A stretch of 7,544 nt of DNA from contig JBBING010000101.1 of NCBI GenBank assembly GCA_037444005.1, positions 1 through 7,544 of the forward strand, given 5' to 3'. The position numbers and the translations under genes are program-made. The notes under the pieces were generated by a model. The model did no database searches. It worked only from the letters and a program-made list of their open reading frames with translations, and was not told the origin of the DNA. Below are positions 1 through 6,252 of this stretch, piece after piece. The DNA is from DATLZC01 sp037444005 (GTDB lineage Bacteria > Chloroflexota > Dehalococcoidia > DSTF01 > JACRBR01). Within the stretch, counting starts at the first letter, position 1, and every line of letters starts with the position of its first letter.

Positions 1-45
1 TGCGCGCCCTCTGGGCGTGCAGTGAGCGGGAGGAACGGCGACGCG

Positions 46-105
46 TTGGGTAACCAGGGTTCTGAGGCATCGCCTCCCCTTGGGTAACCATCACTTTTGA
101 GGCAT
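46..105. repeat. Two-copy direct repeat upstream of the hydrolase gene
   Basis: TTGGGTAACCA occurs at 46-56 and again at 80-90. Each copy is followed, after 6 or 7 bases, by TGAGGCAT (63-70 and 98-105), so the composite unit of about 25 bases is present twice with a period of 34-35 bases. The core GGTAACC reads as an odd-length palindrome (GGT-A-ACC), which would suit a protein-binding site. Both copies lie just upstream of the candidate promoter at 116-144. An operator for the hydrolase gene is an inference; a remnant of a longer repeat family is also possible. Confidence 0.6.
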
Positions 106-115
106 TACGGCGGCC

Positions 116-144
116 GAGACAGCGAGGTCCGGCCCGAGTATGAT
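116..144 (+). promoter_or_regulatory. Candidate promoter of the alpha/beta hydrolase gene
   Basis: A -35-like GAGACA (116-121) and a -10-like TATGAT (139-144) are separated by exactly 17 bases. Transcription from here would begin near 151, just before a Shine-Dalgarno sequence (GGAGGT, 157-162) that sits 6 bases from the ATG at 169. The -10 box is close to consensus and the -35 box is weak. Confidence 0.5.
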
Positions 145-168
145 GGCGCGCAGCAGGGAGGTGCGACG

Positions 169-1005
169 ATGGTGACGACGGTGAGCGGCTCGACCGATCA
201 CGTGGTCGAGCTACGCAGCATGCGGTTTCATTATGTCGAGTGGGGCCTGCCCGGCGCGCCCCCGGTCGTCCTGCTCCACGGTTTGACCGGGCACGCCCGC
301 ATCTGGGACCACACCGCCGCCAGGCTCGCCGACCGATTCCACCTGTACGCACTCGACCAGCGGGGCCACGGCGACACCGCGTGGCCCGATCCGCCCTCGT
401 ACACCACCGACGACTTCGTCGCCGACACGCTGGCGTTCGTCGATCACCTCGGGCTCCAGCGATTCGCGCTCGCTGGCCTCTCGATGGGCGGACACAACGC
501 CATGGCGTTCGCGGCGCGGTATCCAGATCGGGTCACGAAGCTCGTGATCGTCGACATCATGCCCGCCCTCCGCATGGACCGCTCGCCCAACTGGCCCGAA
601 ATGGAGCGCATCGCGCGAGAGGGACACATCCGGTTCGAGAGCGAGGACCAGGCGTTCGCCGTGGCGCGCTTGGGGAATCCCCACGCCCCCGACGACAACC
701 TGCGGTACCGGGTCGCCCTCAACCTGAAGCCCACCGACGACGGGCGATTCGTGTGGAAGTACGACCACCGCGCGCCGGTGGCGTGGCGGCCCGCCGACCT
801 GTGGTCCGAGGTCTCACGCATCACGATGCCGGCGCTCCTCGTGCGCGGGGGCAAGACCGAGGTCCTGCCGGCCGAGGTGGCCGAACGCATGGCGCGCGAA
901 TTCCCCGACCTGCGCCTGGTGACCGTCCCCGAGGCCGGTCACTCCGTGCCCACGGACCGGCCGGAGGAGCTGGCCCGCATCATGCGCGACTTTCTCGAAG
1001 CGTAG
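169..1005 (+). CDS. Alpha/beta-fold hydrolase
   Basis: A 278-residue cytoplasmic serine hydrolase of the alpha/beta-fold superfamily, of the size seen in MenH-like, enol-lactonase and esterase members. The oxyanion-loop HG lies at residues 37-38, the nucleophile elbow GLSMGG at 103-108 with Ser105 as nucleophile, and the catalytic His258 in AGHSVP near the end. A mobile lid probably spans about 135-205. At the usual acid position after strand 7 the sequence reads GGKTEVL, so the acid may be Glu231 rather than the more common Asp. The ATG at 169 is chosen because GGAGGT sits 6 bases upstream; an in-frame ATG at 97 would overlap the promoter and repeat. No signal peptide is seen. Substrate is unknown. 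The gene ends 6 bases before the convergent questin-oxidase-like gene. The fold is certain; the specific enzyme activity is not. Confidence 0.93.
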   Translation: MVTTVSGSTDHVVELRSMRFHYVEWGLPGAPPVVLLHGLTGHARIWDHTAARLADRFHLYALDQRGHGDTAWPDPPSYTTDDFVADTLAFVDHLGLQRFALAGLSMGGHNAMAFAARYPDRVTKLVIVDIMPALRMDRSPNWPEMERIAREGHIRFESEDQAFAVARLGNPHAPDDNLRYRVALNLKPTDDGRFVWKYDHRAPVAWRPADLWSEVSRITMPALLVRGGKTEVLPAEVAERMAREFPDLRLVTVPEAGHSVPTDRPEELARIMRDFLEA

Positions 1006-1011
1006 GCGCGT

Positions 1012-2043
1012 TCAGCGTCCTAGCGACCGGACGACCTGGTCCGCGGCCACGAGATAGGCAGGCGAGGGGTGGAGGCGGCGCTCTCGCAGGCACGCCTCCA
1101 CAAACTTGATGGCGTGCTCGTCGCCCGTCGCCACCGCCCTCGCGACGAGGTCGTCTTCCTCGATTCCTTCCGGCTCGACCGCCGCCGGGTCCGGAGGCGC
1201 CTCGGCGTACCAGGCGTACAGCGCCGCGCACGCTTGCCAGGCGTAGCGAGCCGCGAGCGCCGCGTCAGCGGGACGCAGCGAGGGTAGGAGCAGCCGAAGC
1301 GCAGCCGGAGCCGTCACCGAGTGCACGAAGGCGATGGGCGTACGCGGATTGGCCAGGGTCACCCGGGCGAACGTCTCCGTGAGGTTCGAGAGGAACCTCG
1401 ACACGTCGCCTGCGGGCGCCGCGAAATCGATGACGCCCGAAAACTCGGGGCGCTCGTCCAGCCCCCGCATGGCCTCGAAGATGAGGCCGCGGAACTGCGT
1501 TCCGGGCGGATTCGCGCGCTCGACCAGCTCGATGGCGGCGGCAGGCAACCGCGGCGAAGACGCGGGGCGCGGATGGCCCGGCAGCTCTTGATACCGCGCG
1601 GCCCAGTATCCGAGCCCCTCGGCGAGCTCGCGGAGGCGCAGCGGCGTCTCCGCCTCTTCGAGACTGCGCACGGCGTGCGCCGTGCGGATCAGCCCGTGCG
1701 TCGCGCCCGCCATGACGCCCGGCGCGAGGCGCGGCGCCCACTCGGCGACCACGTCGCGCCATGGGCGCTCCCGCAACGTCTCCTCGAAGAACGCCACCCA
1801 GTCGCCGACCCGCCGGACGTCCCCCAGCGCCTCCCGCCAGGCCGCAGGGTCGATGCGTCCGCTCGCCCGGGGGCGTTCCTGGAGGCGGCGGCGGTACCGC
1901 TCGACCCACGGGATCACGGAGTCGCCCCGGCCGAGGCGGACCAGCGCCTCCGCGGCCATGGGGCCGTGGTTCGACAGGCCCGGCCCGAACTCGGGCCCGG
2001 TGTCCTTCAGCGCCTCTAGCGCCTCATCGATGGCGGCATGCAT
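1012..2043 (-). CDS. Questin oxidase-like protein (DUF4243 type)
   Basis: A 343-residue protein that I recognise as the questin oxidase-like family (Pfam Questin_oxidase). The family is named after the fungal enzyme GedK, which opens an anthraquinone ring; bacterial members have no established substrate to my knowledge. Conserved-looking segments are GPEFGPGLSNHGPM (16-29, His26), RRVGDWVAFFE (77-87), GATHGLIRTAH (113-123, His116 and His123), LGYWAARYQ (144-152), HSVTAPAALR (241-250) and GDEHAIKFVEACLRE (307-321). The histidines spread over these blocks suggest a metal or cofactor site, but this is inference. The ATG at 2043 has GGGAG 6 bases upstream (2050-2054). No signal peptide or membrane helix is seen, so it should be cytosolic. 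It diverges from ligA and converges on the hydrolase, so no obvious partner shares its transcript. Family assignment is from memory of the motifs. Confidence 0.85.
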   Translation of the reverse strand: MHAAIDEALEALKDTGPEFGPGLSNHGPMAAEALVRLGRGDSVIPWVERYRRRLQERPRASGRIDPAAWREALGDVRRVGDWVAFFEETLRERPWRDVVAEWAPRLAPGVMAGATHGLIRTAHAVRSLEEAETPLRLRELAEGLGYWAARYQELPGHPRPASSPRLPAAAIELVERANPPGTQFRGLIFEAMRGLDERPEFSGVIDFAAPAGDVSRFLSNLTETFARVTLANPRTPIAFVHSVTAPAALRLLLPSLRPADAALAARYAWQACAALYAWYAEAPPDPAAVEPEGIEEDDLVARAVATGDEHAIKFVEACLRERRLHPSPAYLVAADQVVRSLGR

Positions 2044-2052
2044 GACGGACTC

Positions 2053-2098
2053 CCGTCGACGCTTCCAGTCTCTCACAGCTCGGCGCTCGCCGTCGACG
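2053..2098. repeat. Two palindromic CCGTCGACG copies in the divergent intergenic region
   Basis: CCGTCGACG occurs at 2053-2061 and at 2090-2098, 37 bases apart. The inner CGTCGACG is a perfect 8-base palindrome. Both copies fall inside the 96 bases between the questin oxidase-like gene and ligA, where a shared operator would sit. The first copy overlaps the GGGAG ribosome-binding sequence of the minus-strand gene. In DNA this rich in CG the octamer can also arise by chance; another copy occurs inside the gene at 4194-5003. Confidence 0.35.
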
Positions 2099-2126
2099 AG
2101 GCGTCGTCGGCGCCTTGCGGCCGCCG

Positions 2127-2132
2127 TATACT
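2127..2132 (+). promoter_or_regulatory. -10 element of ligA, probably giving a leaderless transcript
   Basis: TATACT matches the TATAAT consensus in 5 of 6 bases and ends 7 bases before the ATG at 2140. A transcript from it would begin at or next to the start codon. No Shine-Dalgarno sequence precedes this ATG, which fits leaderless translation as known in Actinomycetota and Deinococcus. No convincing -35 box is seen at 16-18 bases upstream. Confidence 0.5.
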
Positions 2133-2139
2133 GGCGACG

Positions 2140-4197
2140 ATGGCGCAGACGGCTGAAGACCGCGCGTTCCAGCAGGCCAGGCTCCGGGTCGAGGAGCTGC
2201 GCTCCCTCATCAACTACCACGATTACCGGTACTACGTCCTCAACAGCCCCGAGATCTCGGACGCCGAGTACGACGAGCTGATGCGCGAGCTGCGCCGGCT
2301 CGAGGAGCAGTACCCCCAGCTCATCACGCCCGATTCCCCGACGCAGCGCGTCAGCGGGCAGCCGGTGGAGGCGTTCGGCATCGTTGAACATCGCGTCCCC
2401 ATGCTCAGCCTCGCGAACGCCTTCAACGCCGACGAGCTGCGCGCGTGGGAGCGCCGGGTGCGCAACCTCGTGGGCGAGCGGGAGATCACGTACGTCGTCG
2501 AGCCCAAGATCGATGGCCTCGCGGTCGCGCTCGTATATGAGAACGGGCGGTTCGCGACGGGCGCGACGCGCGGGGACGGCGTTCGGGGAGAGAACATCAC
2601 CCAGAACCTGCGCACCATCCGGAGCATCCCGCTCATCATCACCAAGCCCACGCCGCCCCGGTTCGAGGTTCGGGGCGAAGTGTACATGTCCAAGAAGGGT
2701 TTCGAGCGGCTGAACGAGGAGCGCGCGAGCCGCGGCGAGCCCCTGTTCGCCAATCCCCGGAACGCCGCGGCGGGCTCGGTGCGGCAGCTCGACCCGCGCG
2801 TCACGGCGGAGCGGCCGCTCGATATCTGGCTGTACCAGCTCGGCTGGGTCGAGGGCGCGCCGATGCCCGTCCAGTCGCACTGGGAAGCCCTCCAGTGGAT
2901 GCGCGACCTCGGGTTCCGGGTGAACCCTCACATCTCCCGCGCCTCGGACATCGAAGAGGTGCTCGAGCGTTGCGCGGAGTGGGAGCGTCGCCGCGAGGAG
3001 CTCGACTACGATATCGACGGCGTCGTCATCAAGATCGATTCGCTGGCGCTGCAGCAGGAGCTGGGCGCGGTGGGCCGCGAGCCCCGATGGGCCATCGCGT
3101 ACAAGTTCCCTCCGACCCAGGGCATCACCCGGCTCCTCAAGATCGGCGTCAACGTCGGCCGCACCGGCTCGCTGAACCCCTACGCCATTCTGGAGCCCGT
3201 GCGCATCGGGGGCGCCACCGTCCAGATGGCGACGCTGCACAACGAAGACGACATCCACCGGAAGGACATCCGGGAAGGCGACTGGGTCATCGTGCAGCGG
3301 GCCGGCGAAGTCATCCCACAGGTGGTCGGGCCGGTCGTCAGCCGGCGAACGGGCGAGGAACGCGTCTGGCACATGCCGGATCGCTGTCCGGCGTGCGGCG
3401 CGGCCGTCGTGCGTGAGCCGGGCGAAGCGATGTACTACTGCCCGAACGACGCCTGCCCGGCGCAGGCACGGAGGCTTCTCGAACATTTCGTGCAGCGCGG
3501 CGCCATGGACATCGAGGGCATCGGCGAGAAGCTGGCCTACGCGCTGTTCGACTCGGGCCTCGTCAAGGACCCGGCCGACCTCTATTACCTGACGAAAGAG
3601 CAGCTCGTCGCCCTCGAGCGCATGGGGGACAAGAGCGCGGAGAACGTGCTTCGCAACATCGAGGCGAGCAAGAGCCGGCCGCTGGCGAACCTCATCTTCG
3701 CGCTCGGCATCCGGCACGTCGGGTCGGAGGTGGCGGCGCTGCTCGCGCGCCACTTCCGCAGCATCGACGCCCTCGCCAACGCGACAGAGGACGAGATCGC
3801 CCAGATCGAGGGCATCGGCCTCGTCATCGCGCTCAGCGTCGCTTCGTGGTTCCGCAACGAACGCAACCGCGCGATGCTCGAAAAGCTGCGCCGCGCGGGC
3901 GTCCACATGGAAGAGCGGGAGGAGGCGCCACGCGAAGGCCCTCTCTCGGGTCTGCAGTTCGTCGTCACCGGCCGCCTCGAAACCTTCACCAGGAACGAGA
4001 TCGAGGGCTTCCTGCGGGCGCACGGCGCCAGCGTCGGCTCTTCGGTGAGCAAGAAGACGGACTACGTGGTCGTCGGGGAGGAGCCCGGCTCCAAAGCCGA
4101 GAAGGCGCGACGCCTCGGCACGCCGATGCTCGACGAGCGCGCCTTCCTCCGTTTCCTGCGTGAACGGGGCATCGCTGTGCCGGAGAAGAGCTCATGA
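2140..4197 (+). CDS. ligA: NAD-dependent DNA ligase LigA
   Basis: A 685-residue NAD+-dependent DNA ligase, close to the usual 670-690, that seals nicks in replication and repair. Domains in order: the NMN-binding Ia domain (about 5-70, with YYVLNSPEISDAEYD at 31-45); the adenylation domain (about 70-320) with the AMP-accepting Lys123 in KIDG (123-126), RGDG at 144-147 and DIDGVVIKID at 291-300; an OB fold (about 325-405, GVNVGRTGSLNP and ATLHNEDD); a four-cysteine zinc finger (Cys416, Cys419, Cys434, Cys439); helix-hairpin-helix repeats (about 440-575); and a C-terminal BRCT domain (about 600-680). All key residues are present. The ATG at 2140 follows a -10 box by 7 bases and gives the N-terminus expected for the family. 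An earlier in-frame ATG at 2038 would add 34 unlike residues and overlap the start of the divergent gene. The stop overlaps the next start (ATGA). Confidence 0.98.
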   Translation: MAQTAEDRAFQQARLRVEELRSLINYHDYRYYVLNSPEISDAEYDELMRELRRLEEQYPQLITPDSPTQRVSGQPVEAFGIVEHRVPMLSLANAFNADELRAWERRVRNLVGEREITYVVEPKIDGLAVALVYENGRFATGATRGDGVRGENITQNLRTIRSIPLIITKPTPPRFEVRGEVYMSKKGFERLNEERASRGEPLFANPRNAAAGSVRQLDPRVTAERPLDIWLYQLGWVEGAPMPVQSHWEALQWMRDLGFRVNPHISRASDIEEVLERCAEWERRREELDYDIDGVVIKIDSLALQQELGAVGREPRWAIAYKFPPTQGITRLLKIGVNVGRTGSLNPYAILEPVRIGGATVQMATLHNEDDIHRKDIREGDWVIVQRAGEVIPQVVGPVVSRRTGEERVWHMPDRCPACGAAVVREPGEAMYYCPNDACPAQARRLLEHFVQRGAMDIEGIGEKLAYALFDSGLVKDPADLYYLTKEQLVALERMGDKSAENVLRNIEASKSRPLANLIFALGIRHVGSEVAALLARHFRSIDALANATEDEIAQIEGIGLVIALSVASWFRNERNRAMLEKLRRAGVHMEEREEAPREGPLSGLQFVVTGRLETFTRNEIEGFLRAHGASVGSSVSKKTDYVVVGEEPGSKAEKARRLGTPMLDERAFLRFLRERGIAVPEKSS

Positions 4198-5003
4198 GCG
4201 AGTTCGCCCCGTCGCGCGTTGCCTATGTGGTGCTCCATCAGCGCCGCGAGGACATGCCCGAGGACCGCTACGTCGAGCGCTTCGTCACCTTGGCCCGGGC
4301 GGTGGAGGCGCAGACGCGAGCGTGGGCGGCGGAGGCGCCCACCTGGCCGGAGCACGACGTCGCGCATGCGCTGGGTCTGGACCGCCTCGGGCACGTCGCC
4401 TGGTCCGAGCGCCGCTCGGTCGCGGTCGCGGCTTCGACGGAGGAAGCGGCCGCGGCCCTTCAACGGGGTCAGGCGTATCTCCAGCGCCTGGGCTTTCAGG
4501 ACGCGGGGGCGGACCGGCCCGTGCACGAGACACGCTTCGTCGCCACTGGCTCGGCCCATCTCGACCTTCTCGAACACCTCGTACGCGACCACATGGGCAT
4601 CTACCAGCCGCCGCATTCGGGCGTCATCACCGCCTTCTCAGCGGTCACCTTCAACCTCTTCAACGTAGTCACGACCCTCGAACCGCCCGAAGACGTCGAC
4701 GTGACGGGACCCGAGCTGGTCTTGTTCTTCGGGAAGCCGGGCCGGCCGGGGCAAGTGAAGTACGCCGACTTCCGGGAGGGACTGCGCACATGGCTGAAGC
4801 GCCTGGTGGAGCACCAGGAGGCGCGCGCGGAGCTCTGGCAGCGCAAACTGGGTCTCGGCCGCCTCCGTGAGTTCGTCCTGCGCGTGCAGGGAACCGACGC
4901 CGACGCCCTCCTGCGTCACGCGACCGACCACGCGGTCTCCCCGCCGGTGGCGCGCGCAATCCTGGAGGACGCGGCGCTCGTGGCGTTCGAGCCGGTCTCG
5001 TAG
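4194..5003 (+). CDS. Uncharacterised protein translationally coupled to ligA
   Basis: A 269-residue soluble protein that I do not recognise. Its ATG overlaps the ligA stop codon as ATGA, and GGAG at 4182-4185 lies 8 bases upstream inside ligA, so the two are probably co-translated. The N-terminal segment (about 8-48, starting RVAYVVLHQRRED) has the strand-then-helix look of EthD-like dimeric alpha/beta-barrel proteins. A second strand-helix pattern follows at about 174-206 (ELVLFFGKPG, then ADFREGLRTWLKRL). The middle (about 121-160) holds DLLEHLVRDHMGIYQPPHSG and a run of small and aromatic residues. The C-terminal third is helical, rich in Arg and Ala. No signal peptide, membrane helix or cysteine cluster is present. 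Codon use matches its neighbours. The barrel idea is weak; a role in DNA repair is suggested only by the coupling. Confidence 0.85.
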   Translation: MSEFAPSRVAYVVLHQRREDMPEDRYVERFVTLARAVEAQTRAWAAEAPTWPEHDVAHALGLDRLGHVAWSERRSVAVAASTEEAAAALQRGQAYLQRLGFQDAGADRPVHETRFVATGSAHLDLLEHLVRDHMGIYQPPHSGVITAFSAVTFNLFNVVTTLEPPEDVDVTGPELVLFFGKPGRPGQVKYADFREGLRTWLKRLVEHQEARAELWQRKLGLGRLREFVLRVQGTDADALLRHATDHAVSPPVARAILEDAALVAFEPVS

Positions 5004-5023
5004 TCCCGCGCGCCCGGATTCGC

Positions 5024-5029
5024 TACGAT
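5024..5029 (+). promoter_or_regulatory. -10-like element directly before hisA
   Basis: TACGAT (TAnnnT) ends 6 bases before the GTG start of hisA, in a gap of only 32 bases after the preceding stop. No Shine-Dalgarno sequence lies at the expected distance. As with ligA, this could yield a leaderless message, although read-through from ligA and the gene at 4194-5003 is also likely. The -35 region (TAGTCC at 17 bases) is poor. Confidence 0.35.
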
Positions 5030-5035
5030 CCGGCG

Positions 5036-5773
5036 GTGTTCGACATCATTCCGGCGGTGGACATTCGCGGCGGCCGCTGCGTCCGGCTGTACCAGGGAGA
5101 CTACGCCCGCGAAACCGTCTTCTCGGACGACCCCGTCGCGACGGCCCGGCGCTGGGCCGAGCTGGGCGCTCCCCGTCTTCACGTCGTCGACCTCGACGCC
5201 GCCAGGGACGGCGCGTCGCCGAATCGCGAGCTCGTTGTGCGCCTCATCGAGGAGGCGGGCGTGCCGGTCCAGGTCGGCGGCGGGATTCGCTCGGCCGACG
5301 ACGCCGTATGGTGGTTCGAGGAGGGCAAGGCGGACCGCGTGGTCGTTGGAACGTTGGCGTTCACCGCGCGCGACGCGGTGGCGGAGCTGGCGGCGAGATA
5401 CGGGGGCCGCATCGTCGTCGCGCTGGACGCGCGCCACGGCGAGGTGCGGGTGAGAGGCTGGACGGCGTCGGCGGGCATGCCGCTCGAGCGCGCCGCCCTC
5501 GAGCTCTCCGATGCCGGCGTCCAGCGGTTCATCTACACCGATATCGAACGCGACGGCACCCTCGAGGGTCCCGACGTGGAGGCTCTCGAGCGCCTGCTCA
5601 ATTCGCTCCCTGGGCACGTCCGCGTGATCGCGTCGGGCGGCGTCGCTTCGGTGGAGCACATCGTGGCGTTGGCGCGCCTGCGCCTGGAGGGCGTCATCAT
5701 GGGCAGGGCGCTCTACGACGGCCGCGTCGACCTAACCCGAGCGCTCGAGGCGGTCCGAGCGCTGAACGTCTGA
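5036..5773 (+). CDS. hisA: Phosphoribosylformimino-5-aminoimidazole carboxamide ribotide isomerase HisA
   Basis: A 245-residue (beta/alpha)8-barrel enzyme, full length for the family. It carries out the fourth step of histidine biosynthesis, the Amadori rearrangement of ProFAR to PRFAR, in the cytosol. The general acid/base aspartates are Asp9 in IIPAVDIRGG and Asp131 in VVALDARHG. Phosphate-binding loops are VGGGIRS (80-86) and ASGGVAS (199-205), and the helper block YTDIERDGTLEGPD is at 167-180. MGRALYDG is at 222-229. RGW at 140-142 is compatible with HisA and with the dual HisA/TrpF enzyme PriA; the remainder reads as ordinary HisA. The start is a GTG, supported by the -10 box 6 bases upstream and by alignment of the first strand; residue 3 is already in strand 1. 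No other his gene is adjacent. It ends 3 bases before the convergent regulator gene. Confidence 0.96.
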   Translation: MFDIIPAVDIRGGRCVRLYQGDYARETVFSDDPVATARRWAELGAPRLHVVDLDAARDGASPNRELVVRLIEEAGVPVQVGGGIRSADDAVWWFEEGKADRVVVGTLAFTARDAVAELAARYGGRIVVALDARHGEVRVRGWTASAGMPLERAALELSDAGVQRFIYTDIERDGTLEGPDVEALERLLNSLPGHVRVIASGGVASVEHIVALARLRLEGVIMGRALYDGRVDLTRALEAVRALNV

Positions 5774-5776
5774 CCG

Positions 5777-6178
5777 CTACGCCGAGAGCGACTCGGGCGG
5801 CGCCGCAGCTCGCCGGCTACGTCGGCCGCTGGTCGCGCGAAGCGGCCGCTCCCGATCGATGCGCATACCGTACTGCTGGCCCCATCCCTGCAGCGCGTCG
5901 AGTACGGGGCGCAGCGCCTTTCCGGCGTCGGTGAGCCCGTAATACGCGCGCGGCGGATGCGTCGAGTACGGGACGCGGCGTACGAGCCCGGCCTGTTCCA
6001 GCGACTTCAGGCGGGAGGAGAGCAGGTTACTCGGGATTCCGGGGAGTCTCAGGCTCAGTTCGGAGAACCGGGCTTCGCCGTCGAGGAGCGCGTGAACGAT
6101 CAGGAAGGTCCAACGTTCACCTAGAATGTCGAGGCTTCTCGCGACCGGGCATTCGTGTCCATACCTTCGTCGTCTCAC
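5777..6178 (-). CDS. HxlR-family winged-helix transcriptional regulator
   Basis: A 133-residue DNA-binding protein of the HxlR (MarR-like, dimeric winged-helix) family. The hallmark CPVARSLDILGERWTFLIV begins at Cys10. This is the conserved N-terminal cysteine that senses oxidants or electrophiles in members such as YodB and HypR. The recognition region is LPGIPSNLLSSRLKSLEQAGLV (45-66), followed by the wing and YYGLTDAGKAL (79-89). A basic, Ala- and Arg-rich tail of about 27 residues (107-133) extends past the typical domain and looks disordered. The GTG start at 6178 is fixed by a perfect AAAGGAGG 7 bases upstream. It has its own promoter and a candidate operator, so autoregulation is likely. 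Its target may be the membrane protein encoded upstream on the same strand; this is inference from position only. Confidence 0.95.
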   Translation of the reverse strand: MRRRRYGHECPVARSLDILGERWTFLIVHALLDGEARFSELSLRLPGIPSNLLSSRLKSLEQAGLVRRVPYSTHPPRAYYGLTDAGKALRPVLDALQGWGQQYGMRIDRERPLRATSGRRSRRAAAPPESLSA

Positions 6179-6185
6179 TCAGCCC

Positions 6186-6193
6186 CCTCCTTT
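6186..6193 (-). promoter_or_regulatory. Strong ribosome-binding site of the HxlR gene
   Basis: AAAGGAGG on the minus strand, 7 bases before the GTG at 6178, is a full match to the anti-Shine-Dalgarno tail. It decides the start codon and implies efficient translation, in contrast to ligA and hisA, which lack any such site. Confidence 0.85.
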
Positions 6194-6204
6194 CACGCTC
6201 ACGC

Positions 6205-6232
6205 AAAGGATAGGGCGATAGTGCGAACCTTT
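6205..6232. repeat. Inverted repeat in the HxlR promoter, candidate operator
   Basis: On the plus strand AAAGGAT (6205-6211) and AACCTTT (6226-6232) form an inverted repeat matching at 6 of 7 positions, with a 14-base spacer. The 28-base element fills the space between the -35 and -10 boxes of the HxlR promoter and overlaps both. A dimeric winged-helix regulator bound here would block RNA polymerase, so autorepression by HxlR is a reasonable inference. Confidence 0.45.
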
Positions 6233-6236
6233 TCAA
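6207..6236 (-). promoter_or_regulatory. Promoter of the HxlR gene
   Basis: Minus strand TTGAAA (6236-6231, 5 of 6 to consensus) and TATCCT (6212-6207, 4 of 6) are spaced by 18 bases. It lies in the 74-base gap between the membrane-protein stop and the HxlR start, so HxlR can be transcribed independently of the upstream gene. Confidence 0.6.
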
Positions 6237-6252
6237 GCGCCGCGCTCCCCTT

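Noticed and set aside
1..53. End of a gene entering from the left edge
   Set aside because: Short open frames end at TGA 23-25 and TAA 51-53, but there is too little sequence to show that either is coding.
97..168. Upstream ATG extending the alpha/beta hydrolase by 24 residues
   Set aside because: The extension would cover the second repeat copy, the candidate promoter and the GGAGGT site. The ATG at 169 is ideally spaced from that site.
2038..2139. Upstream ATG extending LigA by 34 residues
   Set aside because: It overlaps the start of the divergent gene, runs through the -10 box, and adds sequence unlike the LigA N-terminus.
1321..2281. Long plus-strand reading frames opposite the questin oxidase-like gene (for example 1321-2019 and 1682-2281)
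   Set aside because: They are shadow frames of high-GC DNA: Arg/Pro/Ala-rich, with no recognisable motif and no ribosome site, and opposite a gene with clear family motifs.
2044..4023. 660 open codons on the minus strand opposite ligA, in frame with the questin oxidase-like gene
   Set aside because: The codon boundaries coincide exactly with those of ligA, so the frame is open simply because ligA avoids TTA, CTA and TCA codons in this stretch. The real gene starts at the ATG at 2043 with its own ribosome site, and ligA is an unmistakable intact gene.
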